The translations under genes were made by a program, and so were the position numbers. A DNA stretch of 64,000 nt, taken from contig CAVRNI010000049.1 in NCBI GenBank assembly GCA_963722415.1, positions 1-64,000 of the forward strand. The letters are read 5' to 3'. Positions 55,930 to 64,000 of the stretch are shown in pieces; position 1 is the stretch's first letter; the number at the start of each line of letters is the position of its first letter. The DNA is from JALOLG01 sp963722415 (GTDB lineage Bacteria > Actinomycetota > Acidimicrobiia > Acidimicrobiales > Ilumatobacteraceae). The notes below the pieces were generated by a model. The model was not told the DNA's origin. It did no database searches and saw only the letters and a program-made list of their open reading frames with translations.

Positions 55930-56424
55930 TTACAGCCCGGAACCGCGCGCTGTGCCTTGCTTCCACGTGTCGTCGTAGTTGCGGATCAGGCACAACACCT
56001 CACGGTCGTCGAGCTCGTCCCAACTACCTTCCGTCGGAGTGATCGTGCTGACTCCGTAGACCGAGTACTCGATGGCAATGCCGACGAATTCGCTGAATCG
56101 TTCGATGCACCCGTTGTCGGCGAGCTCCTTGATCGATGCCCGGCCGGGAAATACCGCAGCGCTATCGGCCGACATGTTGAATGCACTAAAGGCCTCGTAC
56201 ATGTGGCTCTCTGTGCACGGAATGGCGTCGACAGCCTCGAACGTCGAGCCCGGCACGTCGCCGAAGCAGTCGCCAACGCGGATCCGCAGCGCGCCGACCT
56301 CGCCGCCCTCGACGACCGTGCCATTGCTGTCCCTTGTCGAGTTGTCCTGCCCAGCGACGCCGGAATAACCGACGCCCACCAGCCCGAGACCCGCGACTCC
56401 AATGATAAGTTTCGCTACCGCCAT
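55930..56424 (-). CDS. Septum-formation-domain (Septum_form) membrane-anchored protein
   Basis: 164 residues. An N-terminal hydrophobic anchor (KLIIGVAGLGLVGVGYSG) is followed by a short linker and a domain with RIRVGDCFGDVPGSTFEAVD, AIPCTESHMYEAF, DNGCIERF and REVLCLIRNYDD: four conserved cysteines and the GDCF motif of Septum_form-type mycobacterial and actinobacterial proteins. Probably exported, with two disulfides. ATG 56424. Gap of 98 bp before the RCC1 gene suggests a possible operon. Confidence 0.75.
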   Translation of the reverse strand: MAVAKLIIGVAGLGLVGVGYSGVAGQDNSTRDSNGTVVEGGEVGALRIRVGDCFGDVPGSTFEAVDAIPCTESHMYEAFSAFNMSADSAAVFPGRASIKELADNGCIERFSEFVGIAIEYSVYGVSTITPTEGSWDELDDREVLCLIRNYDDTWKQGTARGSGL

Positions 56425-56563
56425 GTCGTGTATTCAAGCGGCGTTCAAGTGGAATCCCACAGAAAACGGAGTGGGCTTGATTCACACTAAACAATGCCTC
56501 TGATCGTTCCTGTATTTACCCAATTGGGAACGACTCATTGAGTAGTTGGTGCGTCACGGTGCG

Positions 56564-59082
56564 TCACGGTGCGTTGCCGTTGACGTCGACCAACAGGTGG
56601 GCGGCCGACGACGTGTAGACGCAAACTCGGCCGCCGTCGCCGATCTTCGCCACGACCGCGTTGGCGATCGTCTGTCCGGCCGCGTAGTTCAGGTTCGATG
56701 CGGTCGGCACCGCGGTTCCGCACGGGAACACGGTCATGAACCCGGCCGATGCCGCCTGCACGGCAGTGATGTTCAGCACGGCGGTCCTGGCTTGGGTCGG
56801 GACGCCACCCAGGCCGGCGACCTGCACCTCGGTGACGCTGTCCGGCGTCCGTGCCCCTCCGCTGCTCCGGGAGTCGAACAAGCGCGCCGGAATCAGGCCG
56901 GTGAGATTCGAGCCGGCGGGGACGAACCCGTTGACGTCGACGATCAGGCCGGCGCTCCCAGAGACGAACACGCACACCTGACCGTTGCCACCGACCCGGG
57001 CGACGACGGCGTTGGCGATCGTCTGACCGACTGCGAAGTTCAGGTTCGATGCCTCCGGGATCGCGCCCCCGCACGGGAACACGGTCATGAACCCCGCCGC
57101 CTTGGCGTCGACGGCGGTGACGTTCAACGTGACCGCCACTGGATCGGTGGGGAAGCCGGGTCGGCCCGCCATCGTGATCGCGGTCACCGATCCGTCTGGT
57201 CGGGGGCCGTCACCCGTGCGCGAGTCGTAGAAGCGGACCGGTGCAACTGCGGTGACGTCGGATGAATCCGGCACGTACCCGTTGACGTCGACGATGAGAT
57301 CCGTCGCCGCGTCGCTGTAGATGCACACTCGGCCATCGGTCCCAAGCCTGGTGAACACCGCGTTGGGGATTGTCTGTCCGGCGGCGTAGTTCAGGTTCGA
57401 AGCCTCGGGCAGAACCGTGCCGCAGGGGAACACGGTGAGGAAACCCGGCGCTCCGGCATTGACTGCCGTCACGTTGAGGACGGCACCCGTCGCGCCGAGT
57501 GGGACGGAGCCCGTGCCGGCGATCTGCACCTCGGTGATCGATCTCGGCGCACGCGGTCCGGCGCCCTCTCTGGAATCGAACAACCTGGCCGGGTTGACGG
57601 TGATCAAGGCATCTCTGACGGCGAACGTCGCGGTGACCGATCTCGCTTCGGTCATCGACACCGAGCACGACGGTGAGGTGCCCGAACACGCACCGGACCA
57701 GCCGGCGAACGTCGAGCCGATCGCCGCTGTTGCGGTCAAGATCGACCGACGAGTCGGACGTGAAGGCCGCGGCGCAACTCGTTCCACACGAGATGCCGGC
57801 CGGTGCTGACGCGACCGTGCCGGAGCCCGTGCCCGACCGCGCCACCGTCAGCATCTGCGTCGCGGGCGGCGGTGTGGCCGACGGGACGTCGATGTGCAAG
57901 AGCTTGTCCGGATCGCCACAGCACTCGGTCAGCGCGCCCTTGATCGTCGCCGCGTCGATCGCGGCCCAGACCTGCGCTGGCGTCGCCTGCGGATTGGACT
58001 GCAGGATCAATGCCGCCGCACCCGCAACGTGCGGCGATGCCATCGAGGTACCGCTCTTCGTCGTCGACGCGACGTCCGAGGCGATGCCTGCCGAGAGGAT
58101 GCTTGTTCCCGGTGCGAACAAGTCGTTGCACGACCCGAAGTTCGAGTAGTTGGCGTCGTCGTCGTCGATCTCCGATGCGGCGACCGTGATCGCGGTCGGG
58201 ACGCGGGCCGGACTGAAGTTGCACGAGTTCTGACTCGAGTTCCCGGCGGCGACGACCACCGTGATGCCGTCGTCGATCATCGCCTGCACCGCCGAGTCCA
58301 GGAAGTCCGAGGCTCCGCCGCCGAGGCTGAAGTTGGCGACCGCCGGCAGCGCCGTCCGGATGGTCCTCGATCACGAACTCGATGCCACCGATGACGCTCG
58401 CATCTGAACCCGTTCCGTCGCACGCGAGGACCTTCACCGGGATGATCGTCACGCCCTTGGCGACCCCGTATGTCGTGCCACCGGCGGTTCCGGCAACGTG
58501 GGTTCCGTGACCGTTGCAGTCCGAGATCCCCGTGTCGTCGCCGAAGTCCCAGAACCAGCCGTTGCCGACGCGTCCGGTGAGCTCCGCATGCGACGTGCGC
58601 AGCCCGGAGTCGATCACGTACAGCTTCACGCCCGCGCCAGTACCGACGTAGGAGTAGCCGTGATCGAGTGGGAGCGCTGCCTGATCGATCCGGTCCAGAC
58701 CCCAGGGAGGATCGACCTGAGTCTCCGCGGCGGTCATGACGGTCTCGGGATCGACGTTCGTCACGTCGGGGAGACCGCGGACGTACTCGGCCTCGGCGGT
58801 GTCGAGGGCAACGACGAATCCGAACATCGCCCGGTCCCAGACATCGACCGGCTCGACGCCGAGGCGGCCCAGTTCGGTCAAGGTGCGCTCCAGCCCGGCC
58901 TGATCCCGGGTCTCCACGATGTACCTCGGACGGCCGTCCTGCGGAGCCTCCGACGGTGGTGCCGCAGCCAAATCGCCCGCTGGGGCGGCGGCGACCGCAC
59001 CTGCGGATGCTGCTGCGACGATCAACGTCGCGACCACACCGCGTCGTGCTCCGACAAGTCCCCATCGTGTTGCGCGTCGCAT
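56564..59082 (-). CDS. Secreted subtilisin-like S8 peptidase with C-terminal repeats, two frameshifts
   Basis: About 838 residues. A signal peptide (GVVATLIVAAASAGAVAAAP) and an I9-like propeptide (PRYIVETRDQAGLERTLTEL) precede the peptidase S8 triad: KLYVIDSGLRTSHAEL (Asp), NGHGTHVAGTAGG (His) and KSGTSMASPHVAGAAALI (Ser). Then an InlB_B-like segment (SAPAGISCGTSCAAAFTSD and STFAGWSGACSG) and three about 120-residue repeats beginning (A)RLFDSR or VRFYDSR and ending LIVDVNG. Frame changes lie near 58360 and near 57745. ATG 59082. The repeats likely bind polysaccharide or the cell wall (inference). Confidence 0.85.
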
Positions 59083-59351
59083 GCCGAACCCCTTCTCGCC
59101 GCCTGACAGGTTCAGTGCTGTTCCCGCCTCGGCAATGTACCGCCCGCGGAACCAGCGATCTGCGGGTTTGTCGCGTGGGCGTGTCAAGTCTGACGGCATC
59201 TCACCAGCCTCTGAACGCGAACGGTGAGCGTCCCGGTGCGAGGCGTCGCGGGCGCGGCGCGTTCCGCGAGACAACCGATGGTTTCCGCCGCAGCGTGCGA
59301 GACTTTCGGTGTGTCTGCGCGCAACGCACATCGGTCTGGAGTCGGGCCGGC

Positions 59352-60878
59352 GTGAACATCCGACGCAACCGCGTCGTGGAATGGGTGCTCGGCCACCAGT
59401 CGATGCGCCGGATGGCCCTGACGCACGCCCTCGACGACTTCGCCGACGGTCTCGTCAGCTTGTCGCTGGTCGGTTCGTTGTTCTTCAGCGTCTCGCTCGA
59501 GGCGTCGCGCTACCGGATCCTGCTGTACCTGTTGCTGACGGCCGCGCCGCTCGTCGTGATCGCGCCGTGGGTCGGGCCGATGGTCGAGCGGGTCCGGCTC
59601 GGCTACCGATCGGTCATCATCGGCTCGCTCCTGGTTCGTGCCCTTCTGGCGCTCGCGCTCGTCGGCTCGCTGAAGACGGTCGGCTTCTACCCGCTGGTGT
59701 TCGGGATCCTCCTGTGCCGCAAGCTCTACGCGATCGCCAAGACCGCGATCGTCGCCCAACTCGTCGTCGATCCACGACGCCTGGTGACCGACAGTGCCCA
59801 CCTCTCCCGCACCGGAACGATGGCAGGCGGGGTCGGGAGCCTGATCGGCATCGGCATACTCGTCACGTCGAACGTCGAGATCCTGCTGGTGCTGGCCACG
59901 GTCGGCTACCTCGTCGCCGCCCTCGTCGCGCTGCGGATCCCGGTCGGGCAACTCACCCCTGACGTCGACCGCATCGTCCTCGAGCTCGAGACTCCGGCCG
60001 AGGTCCGAATCGCGACCTGGGCCGTTGCGGTGACACGCGCCGCCGTCGGCGCGCTCACGTTCCTCCTCGCGTTCGCCTTGAAACGCGGGGGAGAGGACGA
60101 GTGGGTGTTCGTCGCCGGCATCATCGCCGGTGGCGTCGGTGGATTCACGTCCACCCTGGTGGCGCCGCGGCTTCATCACATCCTGACCGAGGACCGCGTG
60201 CTCGTACTCGCCCTTCTCGTTCCCGGCGTGGTCACGGGCGTTGGCGTGCTCACGGTCGGCAGCTTCAGCACGATCGTGATCGCGTTCAGCGTCGGTCTCG
60301 GGGCTGGTATCGCATCGCGGGCGATCGACTCGATGTTCGGACGTTACGTGTCGAGCTTCGCGCGCGGCCGCGTCGTGGCCCGCAGCGAGGTTCGGTTCCA
60401 GGCCGCGCAGGTACTCGGAGCGGCGTTGACGGTGCTGTTGGTGCCCGGGACGCGCGCCGGCTTCGGCGCCGTCGCCGGTCTGTTGATCGCCGCCGGGCTG
60501 ATGTTCGCCTCGCGCGCGAGGATCTCCCTCCGCCACATCGGCGGCCAGTTGCTGTTGGGCTCCCGTCGCTCGTCGACCAATCTCGGGCTACCGGCCGCCC
60601 TGCTGGCCGAAGCCGAGCGCCTGGCTCGACTCGGTGAGGTCCGGATGGCGATCGTCGTCGCCGACAGTGCGATGCGCGTGATCAATGCCCGCGACGACGT
60701 CAATGTCTCGCGCGCCGCCGACCGTCGTTGGCACGAGGTGGAGTCGGCCGTGCACGCCGTCATGTCGTCCGACGAGCAACCTGACCCGGCGGTGCTGGTG
60801 ATGGTGCTCGAGGCGGTCCAGGGATTGATCGAAACCGCCACGACCGAACCCCACATCGACTTCGAGGCGACCGCGTAA
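59352..60878 (+). CDS. MFS-like 12-TM transporter with a C-terminal soluble tail
   Basis: 508 residues from GTG 59352. Many hydrophobic helices alternate through residue 410 (GLVSLSLVGSLFFSVSLEAS, YLLLTAAPLVVIAPWVGPMV, AGGVGSLIGIGILVTSNVEI, GAALTVLLVPGTRAGFGAVA). The pattern fits an MFS_1/MFS_3-type permease. A charged helical tail after SRRSSTNLGL has no membrane helix. Substrate unknown. The long open frame upstream (from 58956) is in the promoter region of the divergent peptidase and lacks family-like sequence. Confidence 0.8.
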   Translation: MNIRRNRVVEWVLGHQSMRRMALTHALDDFADGLVSLSLVGSLFFSVSLEASRYRILLYLLLTAAPLVVIAPWVGPMVERVRLGYRSVIIGSLLVRALLALALVGSLKTVGFYPLVFGILLCRKLYAIAKTAIVAQLVVDPRRLVTDSAHLSRTGTMAGGVGSLIGIGILVTSNVEILLVLATVGYLVAALVALRIPVGQLTPDVDRIVLELETPAEVRIATWAVAVTRAAVGALTFLLAFALKRGGEDEWVFVAGIIAGGVGGFTSTLVAPRLHHILTEDRVLVLALLVPGVVTGVGVLTVGSFSTIVIAFSVGLGAGIASRAIDSMFGRYVSSFARGRVVARSEVRFQAAQVLGAALTVLLVPGTRAGFGAVAGLLIAAGLMFASRARISLRHIGGQLLLGSRRSSTNLGLPAALLAEAERLARLGEVRMAIVVADSAMRVINARDDVNVSRAADRRWHEVESAVHAVMSSDEQPDPAVLVMVLEAVQGLIETATTEPHIDFEATA

Positions 60879-60912
60879 CTCGCCGTGGACAGCGTTGGTG
60901 GACACGGCTGGC

Positions 60913-60933
60913 GGACGCCGGTCGTGGGCGTCC
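60913..60933. terminator. Hairpin in the convergent gap after the MFS gene
   Basis: GGACGCC and GGCGTCC form a 7-bp stem with a 7-nt loop GGTCGTG. It lies between the stop codons of the MFS gene (60878) and the lipoprotein gene (60939). No T-run, so confidence is modest. Confidence 0.45.
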
Positions 60934-60938
60934 GGCGC

Positions 60939-61436
60939 TCAGGTGCCGATCTCCTCCGGTGGGCCTTGCACGGCCCACGTGTTCCCGCTACGACGCAGCT
61001 CGAACCGCACCTCGTCGAACGTCGATTCTGACTCCCAGATGTCGACGTCGAGCAGCACGTGCGAGTCGTCTTCGACGACGGGTCCGAGGCGGATCAGGAT
61101 GCCGTCGTCCTTGACGATGAGGGTGCCGTCCTCGTCGACGAGTCCCTCGCTGCGTTGATCGAGGAACCGAACATCCGCGACATCCTTGGTCGCTTCGATC
61201 AACTCGGCCTGCACGTCGAGGCTGATGGCCGCGCCTTCGCCCCGGGGCTCGATGAAGACTGCCATCGGCTCTTCGGGAGTTGCCCCACCGGCATCGTCGA
61301 CGAGCCAGCGGACGACCTCGTCGTACACCGCACTGGCACGGATCTCGTCCTCGTTCGCGGTCCCGAGCGAGCACGACGCGAGTGGGAGTAGCAGGAGCCA
61401 AGCGAGTCGCCGGCTCGGCCTCACCCCCACATCCAT
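60939..61436 (-). CDS. Predicted lipoprotein of unknown function
   Basis: 165 residues. The N-terminus RRLAWLLLLPLASCSLG is a lipobox-type signal (LASC) preceded by basic residues; Cys would be lipidated and the protein anchored outside. The mature part is acidic: ASAVYDEVVRWLVDDAGG, later DVDIWESESTFDEVRFELRR and ending WAVQGPPEEIG. No recognised domain. ATG 61436 chosen because it puts the lipobox at the usual distance; the longer frame is not supported. Confidence 0.7.
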   Translation of the reverse strand: MDVGVRPSRRLAWLLLLPLASCSLGTANEDEIRASAVYDEVVRWLVDDAGGATPEEPMAVFIEPRGEGAAISLDVQAELIEATKDVADVRFLDQRSEGLVDEDGTLIVKDDGILIRLGPVVEDDSHVLLDVDIWESESTFDEVRFELRRSGNTWAVQGPPEEIGT

Positions 61437-61519
61437 CCCCTGCAACCTAGTGGTCGGCCGCCCACGTGCGACCGGTATCGGCATCGGCACGGGCGATGAT
61501 GCCCGCCCTCGCCCGCCGT

Positions 61520-62317
61520 TCAGCGGTACGGCGAGAAGTCGGACGGCCGCTTCTCGTTGAACGCGGTGACACCTTCACGGGCCTCGTCGGTGTCGACGAA
61601 GAGCTCGAGGCTGTCGAAAGCCATCGCTCCGATGCCGGCGATGTTCTCGGTCTCGGCGTTGAAGGAGTGCTTGAGAACCTTGAGCGCCGTGGGGGAGAGG
61701 GCGAGCGCCTCGTCGGCCCATGCCCGCACCGTCGAACGGAGCTCGGCCAGGGGCACGACGCAGTTCACGAGACCCCACCGCTCGGCCGTTGCCGCGTCGT
61801 ACTGGCGGCAGAACATCCAGATCTCCCGGGCGCGCTTCTGGCCGACGATGCGGGCGAGATAGGCGGAGCCGAACCCGGCGTCGAACGAACCGACACGTGG
61901 TCCGGTCTGGCCGAACCGAGCGTGGTCGGCCGCGATCGTGATGTCACACAGGACGTGGATCACGTGACCACCGCCGATCGCGAACCCGTTGACAGCGGCG
62001 ATGACGGGCTTGGGGATGTCGCGGATGATGCGGTGAAGGGACTCGACCTCGAACATCCCGGACTCGGTGGGACCGTAGTTTCCGGTCTCGGCACGCTGCT
62101 TCTGATCACCGCCGGCGCAAAAGGCCCTGTCACCGGCGCCGGTCAGCGCCACCACCCCCACCGCGCGGTCGACCCACGCGGCCTTGAACGCCGCCAGCAG
62201 CTCGTCGACGGTGCGGCCGCGGAACGCGTTGTACCGGTCGGGTCGGTTGATCGTGATCCACGCCAGGCCGGCGTCGACCTCGTACGTGATGTCCTGCAGG
62301 TCGTCCATGCTGATCAT
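61520..62317 (-). CDS. Crotonase-family BadI/MenB-like acyl-CoA hydrolase
   Basis: 265 residues. NRPDRYNAFRGRTVDELLAA, TGAGDRAFCAGGDQKQRAE, VIAAVNGFAIGGGHVIHVLC, TIAADHARFGQTGPRVGSFD and IWMFCRQYDAATAERWGLVN are shared with 2-ketocyclohexanecarboxyl-CoA hydrolase (BadI) and with naphthoate synthase MenB. The tail KVLKHSFNAETENIAGIGAM resembles BadI. The BadH-like dehydrogenase next door supports alicyclic acid degradation over menaquinone synthesis. ATG 62317, with GGAGG 10 bp upstream. Confidence 0.87.
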   Translation of the reverse strand: MISMDDLQDITYEVDAGLAWITINRPDRYNAFRGRTVDELLAAFKAAWVDRAVGVVALTGAGDRAFCAGGDQKQRAETGNYGPTESGMFEVESLHRIIRDIPKPVIAAVNGFAIGGGHVIHVLCDITIAADHARFGQTGPRVGSFDAGFGSAYLARIVGQKRAREIWMFCRQYDAATAERWGLVNCVVPLAELRSTVRAWADEALALSPTALKVLKHSFNAETENIAGIGAMAFDSLELFVDTDEAREGVTAFNEKRPSDFSPYR

Positions 62318-62416
62318 CGGGCGATGTCCTCCAAGGGGGCGCGAGCGCCCGACTGTAACGGAGCGTCGATGCGAGCCTTCGTACGGCGGCCGCGGCTCGG
62401 GTACCGTCGGTCACGC

Positions 62417-63214
62417 ATGGATCTCCAGTTGCAGGGCCGGTCGGTCGTGGTCACCGGCGCCGGCTCCAACATCGGCCGATCAGTCGCACTGGCGTTCGCG
62501 GCGGAGGCGGCGGCGCTGACGCTCGCCGACATCGACGAGCGTCAGACGCGACGCGTGGTCGAGTTGGCAGGCAGCTCCGGCGCCGCTGACGCCCAGTTCG
62601 TGCACACCGACGTCACCGACCTGGCGGCGGCCGAGGCGATGTTCGGCGCCGCCGACGCACGCTACGGCTCGGTCGACGTGCTGGTGCACTGCGTCGGCTG
62701 GGACCAGCTGATGTTCTTCACCGAGACGACGCCGGAGCTCTGGGACAAGATCATCCGCCTCAACTACGTCGGTCTGCTCAACTGCACCAAGGCCGCGCTC
62801 ACCTACATGGTCCCGCAGCAGCGTGGCTCGATCGTGTCGATCTCGTCCGATGCGAGCCGCCAGGGTGAGCCCCGTGAAGCCGTCTACGGCGGTGTGAAAG
62901 CGGCGATCAACAGCTTCATGAAAACGATCGCGAGGGAGAACGGCCGGGCGGGGATCCGGTGCAACGTGGTGTGTCCCGGGGTGACGATCCCGGAAGACGA
63001 CGACGAGGTCGGCGAGACGAGCATGTGGCACGACAAGGACTCGATGTTCACGCCCGAGCAACTGGAGAAGGTGGCGCGGTCACTTCCGCTGCGCAAGATC
63101 GGGCGCCCGCGCGATGTCGCCAACGCGGTCGTGTTCCTCGCGTCCGACGCGGTCGCCGGCCACATCACCGGTCAGGTGCTGTCGGTGTCGGGTGGCTACA
63201 CGATGATCGGCTGA
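62417..63214 (+). CDS. Short-chain dehydrogenase, BadH-like (2-hydroxycyclohexanecarboxyl-CoA dehydrogenase type)
   Basis: 265 residues. The NAD-binding fingerprint is GRSVVVTGAGSNIGRSVALA; LVHCVGWDQLMFFTETTPEL is in the region of the NNAG motif; SIVSISSDASRQGEPREAVY and YGGVKAAINSFMKTIA hold the Ser-Tyr-Lys triad. The C-terminus VLSVSGGYTMIG is standard. It diverges from the BadI-like gene across 99 bp, which suggests shared control. ATG 62417. Substrate assignment to 2-hydroxycyclohexanecarboxyl-CoA is by association. Confidence 0.85.
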   Translation: MDLQLQGRSVVVTGAGSNIGRSVALAFAAEAAALTLADIDERQTRRVVELAGSSGAADAQFVHTDVTDLAAAEAMFGAADARYGSVDVLVHCVGWDQLMFFTETTPELWDKIIRLNYVGLLNCTKAALTYMVPQQRGSIVSISSDASRQGEPREAVYGGVKAAINSFMKTIARENGRAGIRCNVVCPGVTIPEDDDEVGETSMWHDKDSMFTPEQLEKVARSLPLRKIGRPRDVANAVVFLASDAVAGHITGQVLSVSGGYTMIG

Positions 63215-63227
63215 CGGCTCAGCATCC

Positions 63228-64000
63228 GTGGCGATCGTCCTCGCACTCGTCGCGGCCTTCGTCTACGGCGTGTCCGACTACGCCGGGGGCCGGACGAGTC
63301 GGCATGCCAGTCCACTCGTCGTCTCGTTGATCGCGGAGATCTCGATCTTCGCCGTGCTCATCGTCGCCGTGCCGTTGACGAGCCCGTCGACCCCGGGCGG
63401 TGACGATCTCGCATGGGGGGCGGCGGCCGGGGCGGCCGGCACCGTCGGCATCATCGCCCTGTACTACGCGCTCGCCAACGGTGCGATGACGGTGGTCGCC
63501 CCGATCACCGGTGTCGTCTCGGCGGTGGTACCGGTCGCGGTCGGTCTCGCCACCGGGGAGCGTCCGAGTGTGCTGGCGCTCGTCGGCGTGTCGATCGCGA
63601 TCGTGTCGGTGGCGCTGATCGGTGGATTGGTCGGCGTCCCGCATGTGCGCACACCGCCGTCGCTGGTGATGGTCGCATTGCTCTCGGGCGCGTCGTTCGG
63701 ACTGCTGTTCGTGTTCTACGACCAGGCCGGTGACGACAGTGGGATGTGGCCGATCCTCGGGTCGCGCTTGGCGTCGGGGCCGATCCTCGTGATCGCGTAC
63801 CTCGTCACCCGGCCGCCGGGCAGGATCGATCGCCGCACGGTGTTCGTCGCGATGCTCGTCGGCGTCTTCGGCGCGTTGGCCAACTTCCTCTACCTGCTGG
63901 CCACGCGGCGCGGGCTGCTGACGATCGTCGCCGTCGTCGTCGCCATGTACCCCGCCAGCACGGTGCTGCTCGCGACGGTGCTCGACGGGGAGCGGATGCG
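63228..64000 (+). CDS. EamA/DMT-family transporter, 3' end outside the window
   Basis: At least 257 residues from GTG 63228, 13 bp after the SDR stop codon. Hydrophobic helices follow one another (AIVLALVAAFVYGVSDYAGG, then LVVSLIAEISIFAVLIVAV and GAAGTVGIIALYYALANGAM). The DMT signature region VVAPITGVVSAVVPVAVGLA is followed by TGERPSVLALVGVSIAIVSV. The second EamA repeat begins near 63660 and is cut by the window edge. Probable metabolite exporter; cotranscription with the SDR gene is likely. Confidence 0.85.
   Translation, partial: MAIVLALVAAFVYGVSDYAGGRTSRHASPLVVSLIAEISIFAVLIVAVPLTSPSTPGGDDLAWGAAAGAAGTVGIIALYYALANGAMTVVAPITGVVSAVVPVAVGLATGERPSVLALVGVSIAIVSVALIGGLVGVPHVRTPPSLVMVALLSGASFGLLFVFYDQAGDDSGMWPILGSRLASGPILVIAYLVTRPPGRIDRRTVFVAMLVGVFGALANFLYLLATRRGLLTIVAVVVAMYPASTVLLATVLDGERM

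Overview
This is a very GC-rich chromosomal window from an actinobacterium. The gene content and local order fit class Acidimicrobiia, Ilumatobacter-like, as an inference from proteins rather than a phylogeny. The signs are two F420-dependent LLM oxidoreductases, a BldD homologue with a c-di-GMP signature, a PAC2 protein, an hrcA-dnaJ-rsmE run, a septum-formation-domain protein, frequent GTG starts and many GTGA/ATGA stop-start overlaps.

Layout. 1-8.7 kb: a broken FecCD permease, an AcuI-like reductase, DinB, PAP2, VOC and enoyl-CoA hydratase remnants, then a minus-strand set of TIR-TM-TM-TIR protein, a T4 gp19-like tail-tube protein and a methyltransferase. 8.7-16.3 kb: a minus-strand catabolic cluster (three EthD-like genes, SMP-30 lactonase, MetE-like, DapA-like, GntR regulator, 3-hydroxyisobutyrate-dehydrogenase-like, LLM oxidoreductase) in which three transcription units carry the same 12-bp palindrome. 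16.3-18.7 kb: CsbD, esterase, DUF421. 18.8-27.2 kb: aromatic-catabolism genes (HpaH, LigAB, CMD, two beta-hydroxyacid-dehydrogenase-like proteins, alpha/beta hydrolases, an MBL hydrolase) and an organomercurial-lyase-like gene with an in-frame TGA at the expected catalytic cysteine. 27.7-38.6 kb: CoA-transferase, leuS, AMP-ligase, HDAC-like, LLM, PAC2, kinase-like and thioredoxin genes. 38.7-50.3 kb: housekeeping block comEA-comEC-holA-rpsT-lepA-hrcA-dnaJ-rsmE-bldD-hemW. 51.4-54.2 kb: tRNA-Val whose 3' end is repeated 2.7 kb downstream, bracketing a small island. 54.2-59.1 kb: exported proteins (RCC1 repeats, septum-formation domain, subtilisin). 59.3-64 kb: MFS transporter, lipoprotein, a divergent BadI-like/BadH-like pair, and an EamA transporter cut by the window edge.

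Quality caveat. About 15 genes, including dnaJ, hemW, comEC and probably rpsT, are interrupted by single-base frameshifts. The dnaJ one lies in a G-run. Such lesions in housekeeping genes suggest residual sequencing error more than gene death, and this tempers every claim here that depends on a single base.
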